Origin: Auanema rhodensis
Lineage: Eukaryota > Nematoda > Chromadorea > Rhabditida > Rhabditidae
Direction of reading: 5' to 3'
Length of the DNA stretch: 64,000 nt
Assembly: GCA_964057225.1 (NCBI GenBank)
Contig: OZ059900.1
Location: 1,188,501-1,252,500, forward strand
Shown here: positions 23,283 through 37,188 of the stretch, one piece after another
How the letters are laid out: each line of letters begins with the position of its first letter
How positions within the stretch are numbered: the first letter of the stretch is position 1
Made by a program: the position numbers and the translations under genes
The notes under the pieces: generated by a model
What the model was told of the DNA's origin: nothing
The model's input: only the letters and a program-made list of their open reading frames with translations
Database searches by the model: none

Positions 23283-25716
23283 TCAAATAGCATTACTACA
23301 CTAAGGATGGTCGTTTTTATGCCTTTAACACCATATACTCACCGATTTTTGGTACAAAATCTGTAATACTTGTAAATTTCGATCATATTCGTTAAGATTT
23401 GAGAATCAAACACATAATACACGAAAGAAGTCTATTTTTATGAGTTTGCACTGATATTTATTCATTTTGATCAAAAAAGGTCGAAAATAGAAAGAATTTT
23501 TGAAATTTCCGAGTTTTGAGTCTAATTTGGCTAAATCGCTCATATATATGATCAGAAGCATAGTTTTATTGTCTATGACAACAAAAGTCATTAATTGAAC
23601 ACTAATGATGTTTAAATCACTGAATTTCACTCAAATAGCATTACTACACTAAGTATGGTCGTTTTTATGCCTTTAACACCATATACTCACCGATTTTTGG
23701 TACAAAATCTGTAATACTTGTAAATTTCGATCATATTCGTTAAGATTTGAGAATCAAACACATAATACACGAAATAAGTCTATTTTTACAAGTTTGCACT
23801 GATATTTATTCATTTTGATCAAAAAAGGTCGAAAATAGAAAGAAGTTTTGAAATTTCCGAGTTTTGAGTCTAATTTGGCTAAATCGCTCATATATATGAT
23901 CAAAAGCATAGTTTTATTGTCTATAACAACAAAAGTCATCAATTAAACGCTAGTGATGTTTTAATACTGAATTTCGCTCAAATAGCATTACTACACTAAG
24001 TATGGTCGTTTTTATGCCTTTAACACCATATACTCACCGATTTTTGGTACAAAATCTGTGATACTCGTAAATTTTGATCATATTCGGTGAGATTCGAGAA
24101 TCAAACACACAATACACGAAATAAGTTTATTTTGACGAGTTTGCACTGATATTTATTCATTTTGATCAAAAAAGGTCGAAAATAGAAAGATTTTTTGAAA
24201 TTTCCGAGTTTTGAGTCTAATTTGGCTAAATCGCTCATATATATGATCAGAAGCAGAGATGTATTGTCTATGACAACAAAAGTCATTGATTGAACACTAA
24301 TGATGTTTAAATCACTGAATTTCGCTCAAATAGCATTACTACACTAAGGATGGTCGTTTTTATGCCTTTAACACCATATACTCACCGATTTTTGGTACAA
24401 AATCTGTAATACTTGTAAATTTCGATCATATTCGTTAAGATTTGAGAATCAAACACATAATACACGAAATAAGTCTATTTTTACAAGTTTGCACTGATAT
24501 TTATTCATTTTGATCAAAAAAGGTCGAAAATATAAAGAATTTTTGAAATTTCCGAGTTTTGAGTCCAATTTGGCTAAATCGCTCATATATATGATCAAAA
24601 GCATAGTTCTATTGTCTATAACAACAAAAGTCTTCAATTAAACGCTAGTGATGTTTTAATACTGAATTTCGCTCAAATAGCATTACTACACTAAGTATGG
24701 TCGTTTTTATGCCTTTAACACCATATACTCACCGATTTTTGGTACAAAATCTGTAATACTCGTAAATTTTGATCATATTCGTTAAGATTTGAGAATCAAA
24801 CATACAATACACGAAATCAGTCTATTTTTATGAGCTTGCACTGATATATATTCATTTTGATCAAAAAAGGTCGAAAATAGAAAGAATTTTTGAAATTTAC
24901 GAGTTTTGAGTCTAATTTGGCTAAATCGCTCATATATATGATCAGAAGCATAGTTTTATTGTCTATGACAACAAAAGTCATTAATTAAACACTAATAATG
25001 TTTAAATCACTAAATTTCGCTCAAATAGCATTACTACACTAAGTATGGTCGTTTTTATGCCTTTAACACCATATACTCACCGATTTTTGGTACAAAATCT
25101 GTAATACTTGTAAATTTTGATCATATTCGTTAAGATTTGAGAATCAAACACACAATACACGAAATGAGTTTATTTTCACGAGTTTGCACTGATATTTATT
25201 CATTTTGATCAAAAAAGGTCGAAAATAGAAAGAATTTTTGAATTTTCCGAGTTTTGAGTCCAATTGGGCTAAATCGCTCATATATATGATCAAAAGCATA
25301 GTTTTACTGTCTATGATAACAAAAGTCTTCAAATATACACTAGTAATGATTAAATCACTGAATTTCACTCAAATAGCATTACTATACTAAGTATGGTCGT
25401 TTTTATGCCTTTAACACCATATACTCACCGATTTTTGGTACAAAATCTGTAATACTTGTAAATTTCGATCATATTCGTTAAGATTTGAGAATCAAACACA
25501 TAATACACGAAATAAGTCTATTTTTACAAGTTTGCACTGATATTTATTCATTTTGATCAAAAAAGGTCGAAAATAGAAAGAATTTTTGAAATTTCCGAGT
25601 TTTGAGTCTAATTTGGCTAAATCGCTCATATATATGATCAGAAGCATAGTTTTATTGTCTATGACAACAAAAGTCATTAATTAAACACTAATAATGTTTA
25701 AATCACTAAATTTCGC
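23283..25716. repeat. 7-monomer HOR, copy 1 (2,434 bp)
   Basis: Units 68-74. The order of types is: GAAAGAAG; AAGAAGTTTTG with ACAAG; AGCAGAGATG; AAAATATAAAG with ATAGTTCTATTG; ACGAAATCAG with TTTACGAG; TTTCACGAG with GATTAAATCACTG; ACAAG with CATTAATTAAACACTAATAATG. The marker AAAATATAAAGAA, which I find only in this HOR, is near 24528. Copies 2 and 3 start at 25717 and 29543. Confidence 0.85.
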
Positions 25717-28150
25717 TCAAATAGCATTACTACACTAAGTATGGTCGTTTTTATGCCTTTAACACCATATACTCACCGATTTTTGGTACAAAATCTGTAA
25801 TACTTGTAAATTTTGATCATATTCGTTAAGATTCGAGAATCAAACACATAATACACGAAAGAAGTCTATTTTTATGAGTTTGCACTGATATTTATTCATT
25901 TTGATCAAAAAAGGTCGAAAATAGAAAGAATTTTTGAAATTTCCGAGTTTTGAGTCTAATTTGGCTAAATCGCTCATATATATGATCAGAAGCATAGTTT
26001 TATTGTCTATGACAACAAAAGTCATTAATTGAACACTAATGATGTTTAAATCACTGAATTTCACTCAAATAGCATTACTACACTAAGTATGGTCGTTTTT
26101 ATGCCTTTAACACCATATACTCACCGATTTTTGGTACAAAATCTGTAATACTTGTAAATTTCGATCATATTCGTTAAGATTTGAGAATCAAACACATAAT
26201 ACACGAAATAAGTCTATTTTTACAAGTTTGCACTGATATTTATTCATTTTGATCAAAAAAGGTCGAAAATAGAAAGAAGTTTTGAAATTTCCGAGTTTTG
26301 AGTCTAATTTGGCTAAATCGCTCATATATATGATCAAAAGCATAGTTTTATTGTCTATAACAACAAAAGTCATCAATTAAACGCTAGTGATGTTTTAATA
26401 CTGAATTTCGCTCAAATAGCATTACTACACTAAGTATGGTCGTTTTTATGCCTTTAACACCATATACTCACCGATTTTTGGTACAAAATCTGTGATACTC
26501 GTAAATTTTGATCATATTCGGTGAGATTCGAGAATCAAACACACAATACACGAAATAAGTTTATTTTGACGAGTTTGCACTGATATTTATTCATTTTGAT
26601 CAAAAAAGGTCGAAAATAGAAAGATTTTTTGAAATTTCCGAGTTTTGAGTCTAATTTGGCTAAATCGCTCATATATATGATCAGAAGCAGAGATGTATTG
26701 TCTATGACAACAAAAGTCATTGATTGAACACTAATGATGTTTAAATCACTGAATTTCGCTCAAATAGCATTACTACACTAAGGATGGTCGTTTTTATGCC
26801 TTTAACACCATATACTCACCGATTTTTGGTACAAAATCTGTAATACTTGTAAATTTCGATCATATTCGTTAAGATTTGAGAATCAAACACATAATACACG
26901 AAATAAGTCTATTTTTACAAGTTTGCACTGATATTTATTCATTTTGATCAAAAAAGGTCGAAAATATAAAGAATTTTTGAAATTTCCGAGTTTTGAGTCC
27001 AATTTGGCTAAATCGCTCATATATATGATCAAAAGCATAGTTCTATTGTCTATAACAACAAAAGTCTTCAATTAAACGCTAGTGATGTTTTAATACTGAA
27101 TTTCGCTCAAATAGCATTACTACACTAAGTATGGTCGTTTTTATGCCTTTAACACCATATACTCACCGATTTTTGGTACAAAATCTGTAATACTCGTAAA
27201 TTTTGATCATATTCGTTAAGATTTGAGAATCAAACATACAATACACGAAATCAGTCTATTTTTATGAGCTTGCACTGATATATATTCATTTTGATCAAAA
27301 AAGGTCGAAAATAGAAAGAATTTTTGAAATTTACGAGTTTTGAGTCTAATTTGGCTAAATCGCTCATATATATGATCAGAAGCATAGTTTTATTGTCTAT
27401 GACAACAAAAGTCATTAATTAAACACTAATAATGTTTAAATCACTAAATTTCGCTCAAATAGCATTACTACACTAAGTATGGTCGTTTTTATGCCTTTAA
27501 CACCATATACTCACCGATTTTTGGTACAAAATCTGTAATACTTGTAAATTTTGATCATATTCGTTAAGATTTGAGAATCAAACACACAATACACGAAATG
27601 AGTTTATTTTCACGAGTTTGCACTGATATTTATTCATTTTGATCAAAAAAGGTCGAAAATAGAAAGAATTTTTGAATTTTCCGAGTTTTGAGTCCAATTG
27701 GGCTAAATCGCTCATATATATGATCAAAAGCATAGTTTTACTGTCTATGATAACAAAAGTCTTCAAATATACACTAGTAATGATTAAATCACTGAATTTC
27801 ACTCAAATAGCATTACTATACTAAGTATGGTCGTTTTTATGCCTTTAACACCATATACTCACCGATTTTTGGTACAAAATCTGTAATACTTGTAAATTTC
27901 GATCATATTTGTTAAGATTTGAGAATCAAACACATAATACACGGAATAAGTCTATTTTTACAAGTTTGCACTGATATTTATTCATTTTGATCAAAAAAGG
28001 TCGAAAATAGAAAGAATTTTTGAAATTTCCGAGTTTTGAGTCTAATTTGGCTAAATCGCTCATATATATGATCAGAAGCATAGTTTTATTGTCTATGACA
28101 ACAAAAGTCATTAATTAAACACTAATAATGTTTAAATCACTAAATTTCGC
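25717..28150. repeat. 7-monomer HOR, copy 2 (2,434 bp)
   Basis: Units 75-81, following copy 1 directly at the exact period of 2,434 bp. The AAAATATAAAGAA marker is near 26962. Unit 81 has private changes CATATTTGTTAAG and CACGGAATAAG that unit 74 lacks. The first unit lacks the ACTAAGGATGG start of unit 68, because the preceding monomer here is of another type; that marker is linked to the end of the previous unit. Confidence 0.85.
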
Positions 28151-29542
28151 TCAAATAGCATTACTACACTAAGTATGGTCGTTTTTATGCCTTTAACACC
28201 ATATACTCACCGATTTTTGGTACAAAATCTGTAATACTTGTAAATTTTGATCATATTCGTTAAGATTCGAGAATCAAACACATAATACACGAAAGAAGTC
28301 TATTTTTATGAGTTTGCACTGATATTTATTCATTTTGATCAAAAAAGGTCGAAAATAGAAAGAATTTTTGAAATTTCCGAGTTTTGAGTCTAATTTGGCT
28401 AAATCGCTCATATATATGATCAGAAGCATAGTTTTATTGTCTATGACAACAAAAGTCATTAATTGAACACTAATGATGTTTAAATCACTGAATTTCACTC
28501 AAATAGCATTACTACACTAAGTATGGTCGTTTTTATGCCTTTAACACCATATACTCACCGATTTTTGGTACAAAATCTGTAATACTTGTAAATTTCGATC
28601 ATATTCGTTAAGATTTGAGAATCAAACACATAATACACGAAATAAGTCTATTTTTACAAGTTTGCACTGATATATATTCATTTTGATCAAAAAAGGTCGA
28701 AAATAGAAAGAATTTTTGAAATTTACGAGTTTTGAGTCTAATTTGGCTAAATCGCTCATATATATGATCAGAAGCATAGTTTTATTGTCTATGACAACAA
28801 AAGTCATTAATTAAACACTAATAATGTTTAAATCACTAAATTTCGCTCAAATAGCATTACTACACTAAGTATGGTCGTTTTTATGCCTTTAACACCATAT
28901 ACTCACCGATTTTTGGTACAAAATCTGTAATACTCGTAAATTTTGATCATATTCGTTAAGATTTGAGAATCAAACATACAATACACGAAATCAGTCTATT
29001 TTTATGAGCTTGCACTGATATATATTCATTTTGATCAAAAAAGGTCGAAAATAGAAAGAATTTTTGAAATTTACGAGTTTTGAGTCTAATTTGGCTAAAT
29101 CGCTCATATATATGATCAGAAGCATAGTTTTATTGTCTATGACAACAAAAGTCATTAATTAAACACTAATAATGTTTAAATCACTAAATTTCGCTCAAAT
29201 AGCATTACTACACTAAGTATGGTCGTTTTTATGCCTTTAACACCATATACTCACCGATTTTTGGTACAAAATCTGTAATACTCGTAAATTTTGATCATAT
29301 TCGTTAAGATTTGAGAATCAAACATACAATACACGAAATCAGTCTATTTTTATGAGCTTGCACTGATATATATTCATTTTGATCAAAAAAGGTCGAAAAT
29401 AGAAAGAATTTTTGAAATTTACGAGTTTTGAGTCTAATTTGGCTAAATCGCTCATATATATGATCAGAAGCATAGTTTTATTGTCTATGACAACAAAAGT
29501 CATTAATTAAACACTAATAATGTTTAAATCACTAAATTTCGC
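28151..29542. repeat. Four-monomer interruption of the 7-mer HOR
   Basis: Units 82-85 lie between 7-mer copies 2 and 3. Unit 82 is the normal first unit of the 7-mer. Unit 83 (28499) starts as the ACAAG type and continues as the TATATATTC/TTTACGAG type, so it is chimeric. Units 84 (28847-29194) and 85 (29195-29542) read as identical 348-bp copies of the TTTACGAG type. The pattern fits a broken 7-mer copy followed by duplication of a single monomer. Confidence 0.8.
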
Positions 29543-31976
29543 TCAAATAGCATTACTACACTAAGTATGGTCGTTTTTATGCCTTTAACACCATATACTC
29601 ACCGATTTTTGGTACAAAATCTGTAATACTTGTAAATTTTGATCATATTCGTTAAGATTCGAGAATCAAACACATAATACACGAAAGAAGTCTATTTTTA
29701 TGAGTTTGCACTGATATTTATTCATTTTGATCAAAAAAGGTCGAAAATAGAAAGAATTTTTGAAATTTCCGAGTTTTGAGTCTAATTTGGCTAAATCGCT
29801 CATATATATGATCAGAAGCATAGTTTTATTGTCTATGACAACAAAAGTCATTAATTGAACACTAATGATGTTTAAATCACTGAATTTCACTCAAATAGCA
29901 TTACTACACTAAGTATGGTCGTTTTTATGCCTTTAACACCATATACTCACCGATTTTTGGTACAAAATCTGTAATACTTGTAAATTTCGATCATATTCGT
30001 TAAGATTTGAGAATCAAACACATAATACACGAAATAAGTCTATTTTTACAAGTTTGCACTGATATTTATTCATTTTGATCAAAAAAGGTCGAAAATAGAA
30101 AGAAGTTTTGAAATTTCCGAGTTTTGAGTCTAATTTGGCTAAATCGCTCATATATATGATCAAAAGCATAGTTTTATTGTCTATAACAACAAAAGTCATC
30201 AATTAAACGCTAGTGATGTTTTAATACTGAATTTCGCTCAAATAGCATTACTACACTAAGTATGGTCGTTTTTATGCCTTTAACACCATATACTCACCGA
30301 TTTTTGGTACAAAATCTGTGATACTCGTAAATTTTGATCATATTCGGTGAGATTCGAGAATCAAACACACAATACACGAAATAAGTTTATTTTGACGAGT
30401 TTGCACTGATATTTATTCATTTTGATCAAAAAAGGTCGAAAATAGAAAGATTTTTTGAAATTTCCGAGTTTTGAGTCTAATTTGGCTAAATCGCTCATAT
30501 ATATGATCAGAAGCAGAGATGTATTGTCTATGACAACAAAAGTCATTGATTGAACACTAATGATGTTTAAATCACTGAATTTCGCTCAAATAGCATTACT
30601 ACACTAAGGATGGTCGTTTTTATGCCTTTAACACCATATACTCACCGATTTTTGGTACAAAATCTGTAATACTTGTAAATTTCGATCATATTCGTTAAGA
30701 TTTGAGAATCAAACACATAATACACGAAATAAGTCTATTTTTACAAGTTTGCACTGATATTTATTCATTTTGATCAAAAAAGGTCGAAAATATAAAGAAT
30801 TTTTGAAATTTCCGAGTTTTGAGTCCAATTTGGCTAAATCGCTCATATATATGATCAAAAGCATAGTTCTATTGTCTATAACAACAAAAGTCTTCAATTA
30901 AACGCTAGTGATGTTTTAATACTGAATTTCGCTCAAATAGCATTACTACACTAAGTATGGTCGTTTTTATGCCTTTAACACCATATACTCACCGATTTTT
31001 GGTACAAAATCTGTAATACTCGTAAATTTTGATCATATTCGTTAAGATTTGAGAATCAAACAAACAATACACGAAATCAGTCTATTTTTATGAGCTTGCA
31101 CTGATATATATTCATTTTGATCAAAAAAGGTCGAAAATAGAAAGAATTTTTGAAATTTACGAGTTTTGAGTCTAATTTGGCTAAATCGCTCATATATATG
31201 ATCAGAAGCATAGTTTTATTGTCTATGACAACAAAAGTCATTAATTAAACACTAATAATGTTTAAATCACTAAATTTCGCTCAAATAGCATTACTACACT
31301 AAGTATGGTCGTTTTTATGCCTTTAACACCATATACTCACCGATTTTTGGTACAAAATCTGTAATACTTGTAAATTTTGATCATATTCGTTAAGATTTGA
31401 GAATCAAACACACAATACACGAAATGAGTTTATTTTCACGAGTTTGCACTGATATTTATTCATTTTGATCAAAAAAGGTCGAAAATAGAAAGAATTTTTG
31501 AATTTTCCGAGTTTTGAGTCCAATTGGGCTAAATCGCTCATATATATGATCAAAAGCATAGTTTTACTGTCTATGATAACAAAAGTCTTCAAATATACAC
31601 TAGTAATGATTAAATCACTGAATTTCACTCAAATAGCATTACTATACTAAGTATGGTCGTTTTTATGCCTTTAACACCATATACTCACCGATTTTTGGTA
31701 CAAAATCTGTAATACTTGTAAATTTCGATCATATTCGTTAAGATTTGAGAATCAAACACATAATACACGAAATAAGTCTATTTTTACAAGTTTGCACTGA
31801 TATTTATTCATTTTGATCAAAAAAGGTCGAAAATAGAAAGAATTTTTGAAATTTCCGAGTTTTGAGTCTAATTTGGCTAAATCGCTCATATATATGATCA
31901 GAAGCATAGTTTTATTGTCTATGACAACAAAAGTCATTAATTAAACACTAATAATGTTTAAATCACTAAATTTCGC
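29543..31976. repeat. 7-monomer HOR, copy 3 (2,434 bp)
   Basis: Units 86-92 repeat the order of copies 1 and 2. The AAAATATAAAGAA marker is near 30788. Unit 90 has a private CAAACAAACAATAC (31061) where the other copies have CAAACATACAATAC. After this copy the pattern restarts with the GAAAGAAG unit at 31977 but then passes into the 3-mer HOR. Confidence 0.85.
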
Positions 31977-34900
31977 TCAAATAGCATTACTACACTAAGT
32001 ATGGTCGTTTTTATGCCTTTAACACCATATACTCACCGATTTTTGGTACAAAATCTGTAATACTTGTAAATTTTGATCATATTCGTTAAGATTCGAGAAT
32101 CAAACACATAATACACGAAAGAAGTCTATTTTTATGAGTTTGCACTGATATTTATTCATTTTGATCAAAAAAGGTCGAAAATAGAAAGAATTTTTGAAAT
32201 TTCCGAGTTTTGAGTCTAATTTGGCTAAATCGCTCATATATATGATCAGAAGCATAGTTTTATTGTCTATGACAACAAAAGTCATTAATTGAACACTAAT
32301 GATGTTTAAATCACTGAATTTCACTCAAATAGCATTACTACACTAAGTATGGTCGTTTTTATGCCTTTAACACCATATACTCACCGATTTTTGGTACAAA
32401 ATCTGTAATACTTGTAAATTTCGATCATATTCGTTAAGATTTGAGAATCAAACACATAATACACGAAATAAGTCTATTTTTACAAGTTTGCACTGATATT
32501 TATTCATTTTGATCAAAAAAGGTCGAAAATAGAAAGAATTTTTGAAATTTCCGAGTTTTGAGTCTAATTTGGCTAAATCGCTCATATATATGATCAGAAG
32601 CATAGTTTTATTGTCTATGACAACAAAAATCATCAATTAAACGCTAGTGATGTTTAAATACTGATTTTCGCTCAAATAGCATTACTACACTAAGTATGGT
32701 CGTTTTTATGCCTTTAACACCATATACTCACCGATTTTTGGTACAAAATCTGTAATACTTGTAAATTTTGATCATATTCGTTAAGATTTGAGAATCAAAC
32801 ATACAATACACAAAATCAGTCTATTTTTATGAGCTTGCACTGATATATATTCATTTTGATCAAAAAAGGTCGAAAATAGAAAGAATTTTTGAAATTTACG
32901 AGTTTTGAGTCTAATTTGGCTAAATCGCTCATATATATGATCAGAAGCATAGTTTTATTGTCTATGACAACAAAAGTCATTAATTAAACACTAATAATGT
33001 TTAAATCACTAAATTTCGCTCAAATAGCATTACTACACTAAGTATGGTCGTTTTTATGCCTTTAACACCATATACTCACCGATTTTTGGTACAAAATCTG
33101 TAATACTTGTAAATTTTGATCATATTCGTTAAGATTCGAGAATCAAACACATAATACACGAAAGAAGTCTATTTTTATGAGTTTGCACTGATATTTATTC
33201 ATTTTGATCAAAAAAGGTCGAAAATAGAAAGAATTTTTGAAATTTCCGAGTTTTGAGTCTAATTTGGCTAAATCGCTCATATATATGATCAGAAGCATAG
33301 TTTTATTGTCTAAGACAACAAAAGTCATTAATTGAACACTAATGATGTTTAAATCACTGAATTTCACTCAAATAGCATTACTACACTAAGTATGGTCGTT
33401 TTTATGCCTTTAACACCATATACTCACCGATTTTTGGTACAAAATCTGTAATACTTGTAAATTTCGATCATATTCGTTAAGATTTGAGAATCAAACACAT
33501 AATACACGAAATAAGTCTATTTTTACAAGTTTGCACTGATATTTATTCATTTTGATCAAAAAAGGTCGAAAATAGAAAGAATTTTTGAAATTTCCGAGTT
33601 TTGAGTCTAATTTGGCTAAATCGCTCATATATATGATCAGAAGCATAGTTTTATTGTCTATGACAACAAAAATCATCAATTAAACGCTAGTGATGTTTAA
33701 ATACTGATTTTCGCTCAAATAGCATTACTACACTAAGTATGGTCGTTTTTATGCCTTTAACACCATATACTCACCGATTTTTGGTACAAAATCTGTAATA
33801 CTTGTAAATTTTGACCACATTCGTTAAGATTTGAGAATCAAACATACAATACACAAAATCAGTCTATTTTTATGAGCTTGCACTGATATATATTCATTTT
33901 GATCAAAAAAGGTCGAAAATAGAAAGAATTTTTGAAATTTCCGAGTTTTGAGTCTAATTAGGCTAAATCGCTCATATATATGATCAGAAGCATAGTTTTA
34001 TTGTCTATGACAACAAAAATCATCAATTAAACGCTAGTGATGTTTAAATACTGATTTTCGCTCAAATAGCATTACTACACTAAGTATGGTCGTTTTTATG
34101 CCTTTAACACCATATACTCACCGATTTTTGGTACAAAATCTGTAAAACTTGTAAATTTTGATCATATTCGTTAAGATTCGAGAATCAAACACATAATACA
34201 CGAAAGAAGTCTATTTTTATGAGTTTGCACTGATATTTATTCATTTTGATCAAAAAAGGTCGAAAATAGAAAGAATTTTTGAAATTTCCGAGTTTTGAGT
34301 CTAATTTGGCTAAATCGCTCATATATATGATCAGAAGCATAGTTTTATTGTCTAAGACAACAAAAGTCATTAATTGAACACTAATGATGTTTAAATCACT
34401 GAATTTCACTCAAATAGCATTACTACACTAAGTATGGTCGTTTTTATGCCTTTAACACCATATACTCACCGATTTTTGGTACAAAATCTGTAATACTTGT
34501 AAATTTCGATCATATTCGTTAAGATTTGAGAATCAAACACATAATACACGAAATAAGTCTATTTTTACAAGTTTGCACTGATATTTATTCATTTTGATCA
34601 AAAAAGGTCGAAAATAGAAAGAATTTTTGAAATTTCCGAGTTTTGAGTCTAATTTGGCTAAATCGCTCATATATATGATCAGAAGCATAGTTTTATTGTC
34701 TATGACAACAAAAATCATCAATTAAACGCTAGTGATGTTTAAATACTGATTTTCGCTCAAATAGCATTACTACACTAAGTATGGTCGTTTTTATGCCTTT
34801 AACACCATATACTCACCGATTTTTGGTACAAAATCTGTAATACTTGTAAATTTTGATCATATTCGTTAAGATTTGAGAATCAAACATACAATACACAAAA

Positions 34901-37188
34901 TCAGTCTATTTTTATGAGCTTGCACTGATATATATTCATTTTGATCAAAAAAGGTCGAAAATAGAAAGAATTTTTGAAATTTCCGAGTTTTGAGTCTAAT
35001 TTGGCTAAATCGCTCATATATATGATCAAAAGCATAGTTTTACTGTCTATGATAACAAAAGTCTTCAAATATACACTAATAATGTGTAAATCACTGGATT
35101 TCACTCAAATAGCTTTACTACACTAAGTATGGTCGTTTTTATGCCTTTAACACCATATACTCACCGATTTTTGGTACAAAATCTGTAATACTCGTAAATT
35201 TTGATCATATTCGTTAAGATTCGAGAATCAAACACATAATACACGAAAGAAGTCTATTTTTATGAGTTTGCACTGATATTTATTCATTTTGATCAAAAAA
35301 GGTCGAAAATAGAAAGAATTTTTGAAATTTCCGAGTTTTGAGTCTAATTTGGCTAAATCGCTCATATATATGATCAGAAGCATAGTTTTATTGTCTAAGA
35401 CAACAAAAGTCATTAATTGAACACTAATGATGTTTAAATCACTGAATTTCACTCAAATAGCATTACTACACTAAGTATGGTCGTTTTTATGCCTTTAACA
35501 CCATATACTCACCGATTTTTGGTACAAAATCTGTAATACTTGTAAATTTCGATCATATTCGTTAAGATTTGAGAATCAAACACATAATACACGAAATAAG
35601 TCTATTTTTACAAGTTTGCACTGATATTTATTCATTTTGATCAAAAAAGGTCGAAAATAGAAAGAATTTTTGAAATTTCCGAGTTTTGAGTCTAATTTGG
35701 CTAAATCGCTCATATATATGATCAGAAGCATAGTTTTATTGTCTATGACAACAAAAATCATCAATTAAACGCTAGTGATGTTTAAATACTGATTTTCGCT
35801 CAAATAGCATTACTACACTAAGTATGGTCGTTTTTATGCCTTTAACACCATATACTCACCGATTTTTGGTACAAAATCTGTAATACTTGTAAATTTTGAT
35901 CATATTCGTTAAGATTTGAGAATCAAACATACAATACACAAAATCAGTCTATTTTTATGAGCTTGCACTGATATATATTCATTTTGATCAAAAAAGGTCG
36001 AAAATAGAAAGAATTTTTGAAATTTCCGAGTTTTGAGTCTAATTTGGCTAAATCGCTCATATATATGATCAGAAGCATAGTTTTATTGTCTATGACAACA
36101 AAAATCATCAATTAAACGCTAGTGATGTTTAAATACTGATTTTCGCTCAAATAGCATTACTACACTAAGTATGGTCGTTTTTATGCCTTTAACACCATAT
36201 ACTCACCGATTTTTGGTACAAAATCTGTAATACTTGTAAATTTTGATCATATTCGTTAAGATTTGAGAATCAAACACATAATACACGAAATAAGTCTATT
36301 TTTATGAGTTTGCACTGATATTTATTCATTTTGATCAAAAAAGTTCGAAAATAGAAAGAATTTTTGAAATTTCCGAGTTTTGAGTCTAATTTGGCTAAAT
36401 CGCTCATATATATGATCAGAAGCATAGTTTTATTGTCTAAGACAACAAAAGTCATTAATTGAACACTAATGATGTTTAAATCACTGAATTTCACTCAAAT
36501 AGCATTACTACACTAAGTATGGTCGTTTTTATGCCTTTAACACCATATACTCACCGATTTTTGGTACAAAATCTGTAATACTTGTAAATTTCGATCATAT
36601 TCGTTAAGATTTGAGAATCAAACACATAATACACGAAATAAGTCTATTTTTACAAGTTTGCACTGATATTTATTCATTTTGATCAAAAAAGGTCGAAAAT
36701 AGAAAGAATTTTTGAAATTTCCGAGTTTTGAGTCTAATTTGGCTAAATCGCTCATATATATGATCAGAAGCATAGTTTTATTGTCTATGACAACAAAAAT
36801 CATCAATTAAACGCTAGTGATGTTTAAATACTGATTTTCGCTCAAATAGCATTACTACACTAAGTATGGTCGTTTTTATGCCTTTAACACCATATACTCA
36901 CCGATTTTTGGTACAAAATCTGTAATACTTGTAAATTTTGATCATATTCGTTAAGATTTGAGAATCAAACATACAATACACAAAATCAGTCTATTTTTAT
37001 GAGCTTGCACTGATATATATTCATTTTGATCAAAAAAGGTCGAAAATAGAAAGAATTTTTGAAATTTCCGAGTTTTGAGTCTAATTTGGCTAAATCGCTC
37101 ATATATATGATCAGAAGCATAGTTTTATTGTCTATGACAACAAAAATCATCAATTAAACGCTAGTGATGTTTAAATACTGATTTTCGC
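31977..37188. repeat. 3-monomer HOR, five copies of about 1,042 bp
   Basis: Copies start at 31977, 33020, 34062, 35105 and 36147. In each, the first unit is the GAAAGAAG (or GAAATAAG) type, the second the ACAAG type ending AAAATCATC, and the third the CAAAATCAG type. Copies 2-5 share GTCTAAGACAAC (near 33310, 34352, 35395 and 36437) where other monomers have GTCTATGACAAC, so copy 1 is the outgroup. Private changes occur: TTTTGACCACATTCG and CTAATTAGGC in unit 98, a chimeric right end in unit 101 (CACTGGATTTCAC), and AAAGTTCGAAA in unit 105. Confidence 0.85.
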
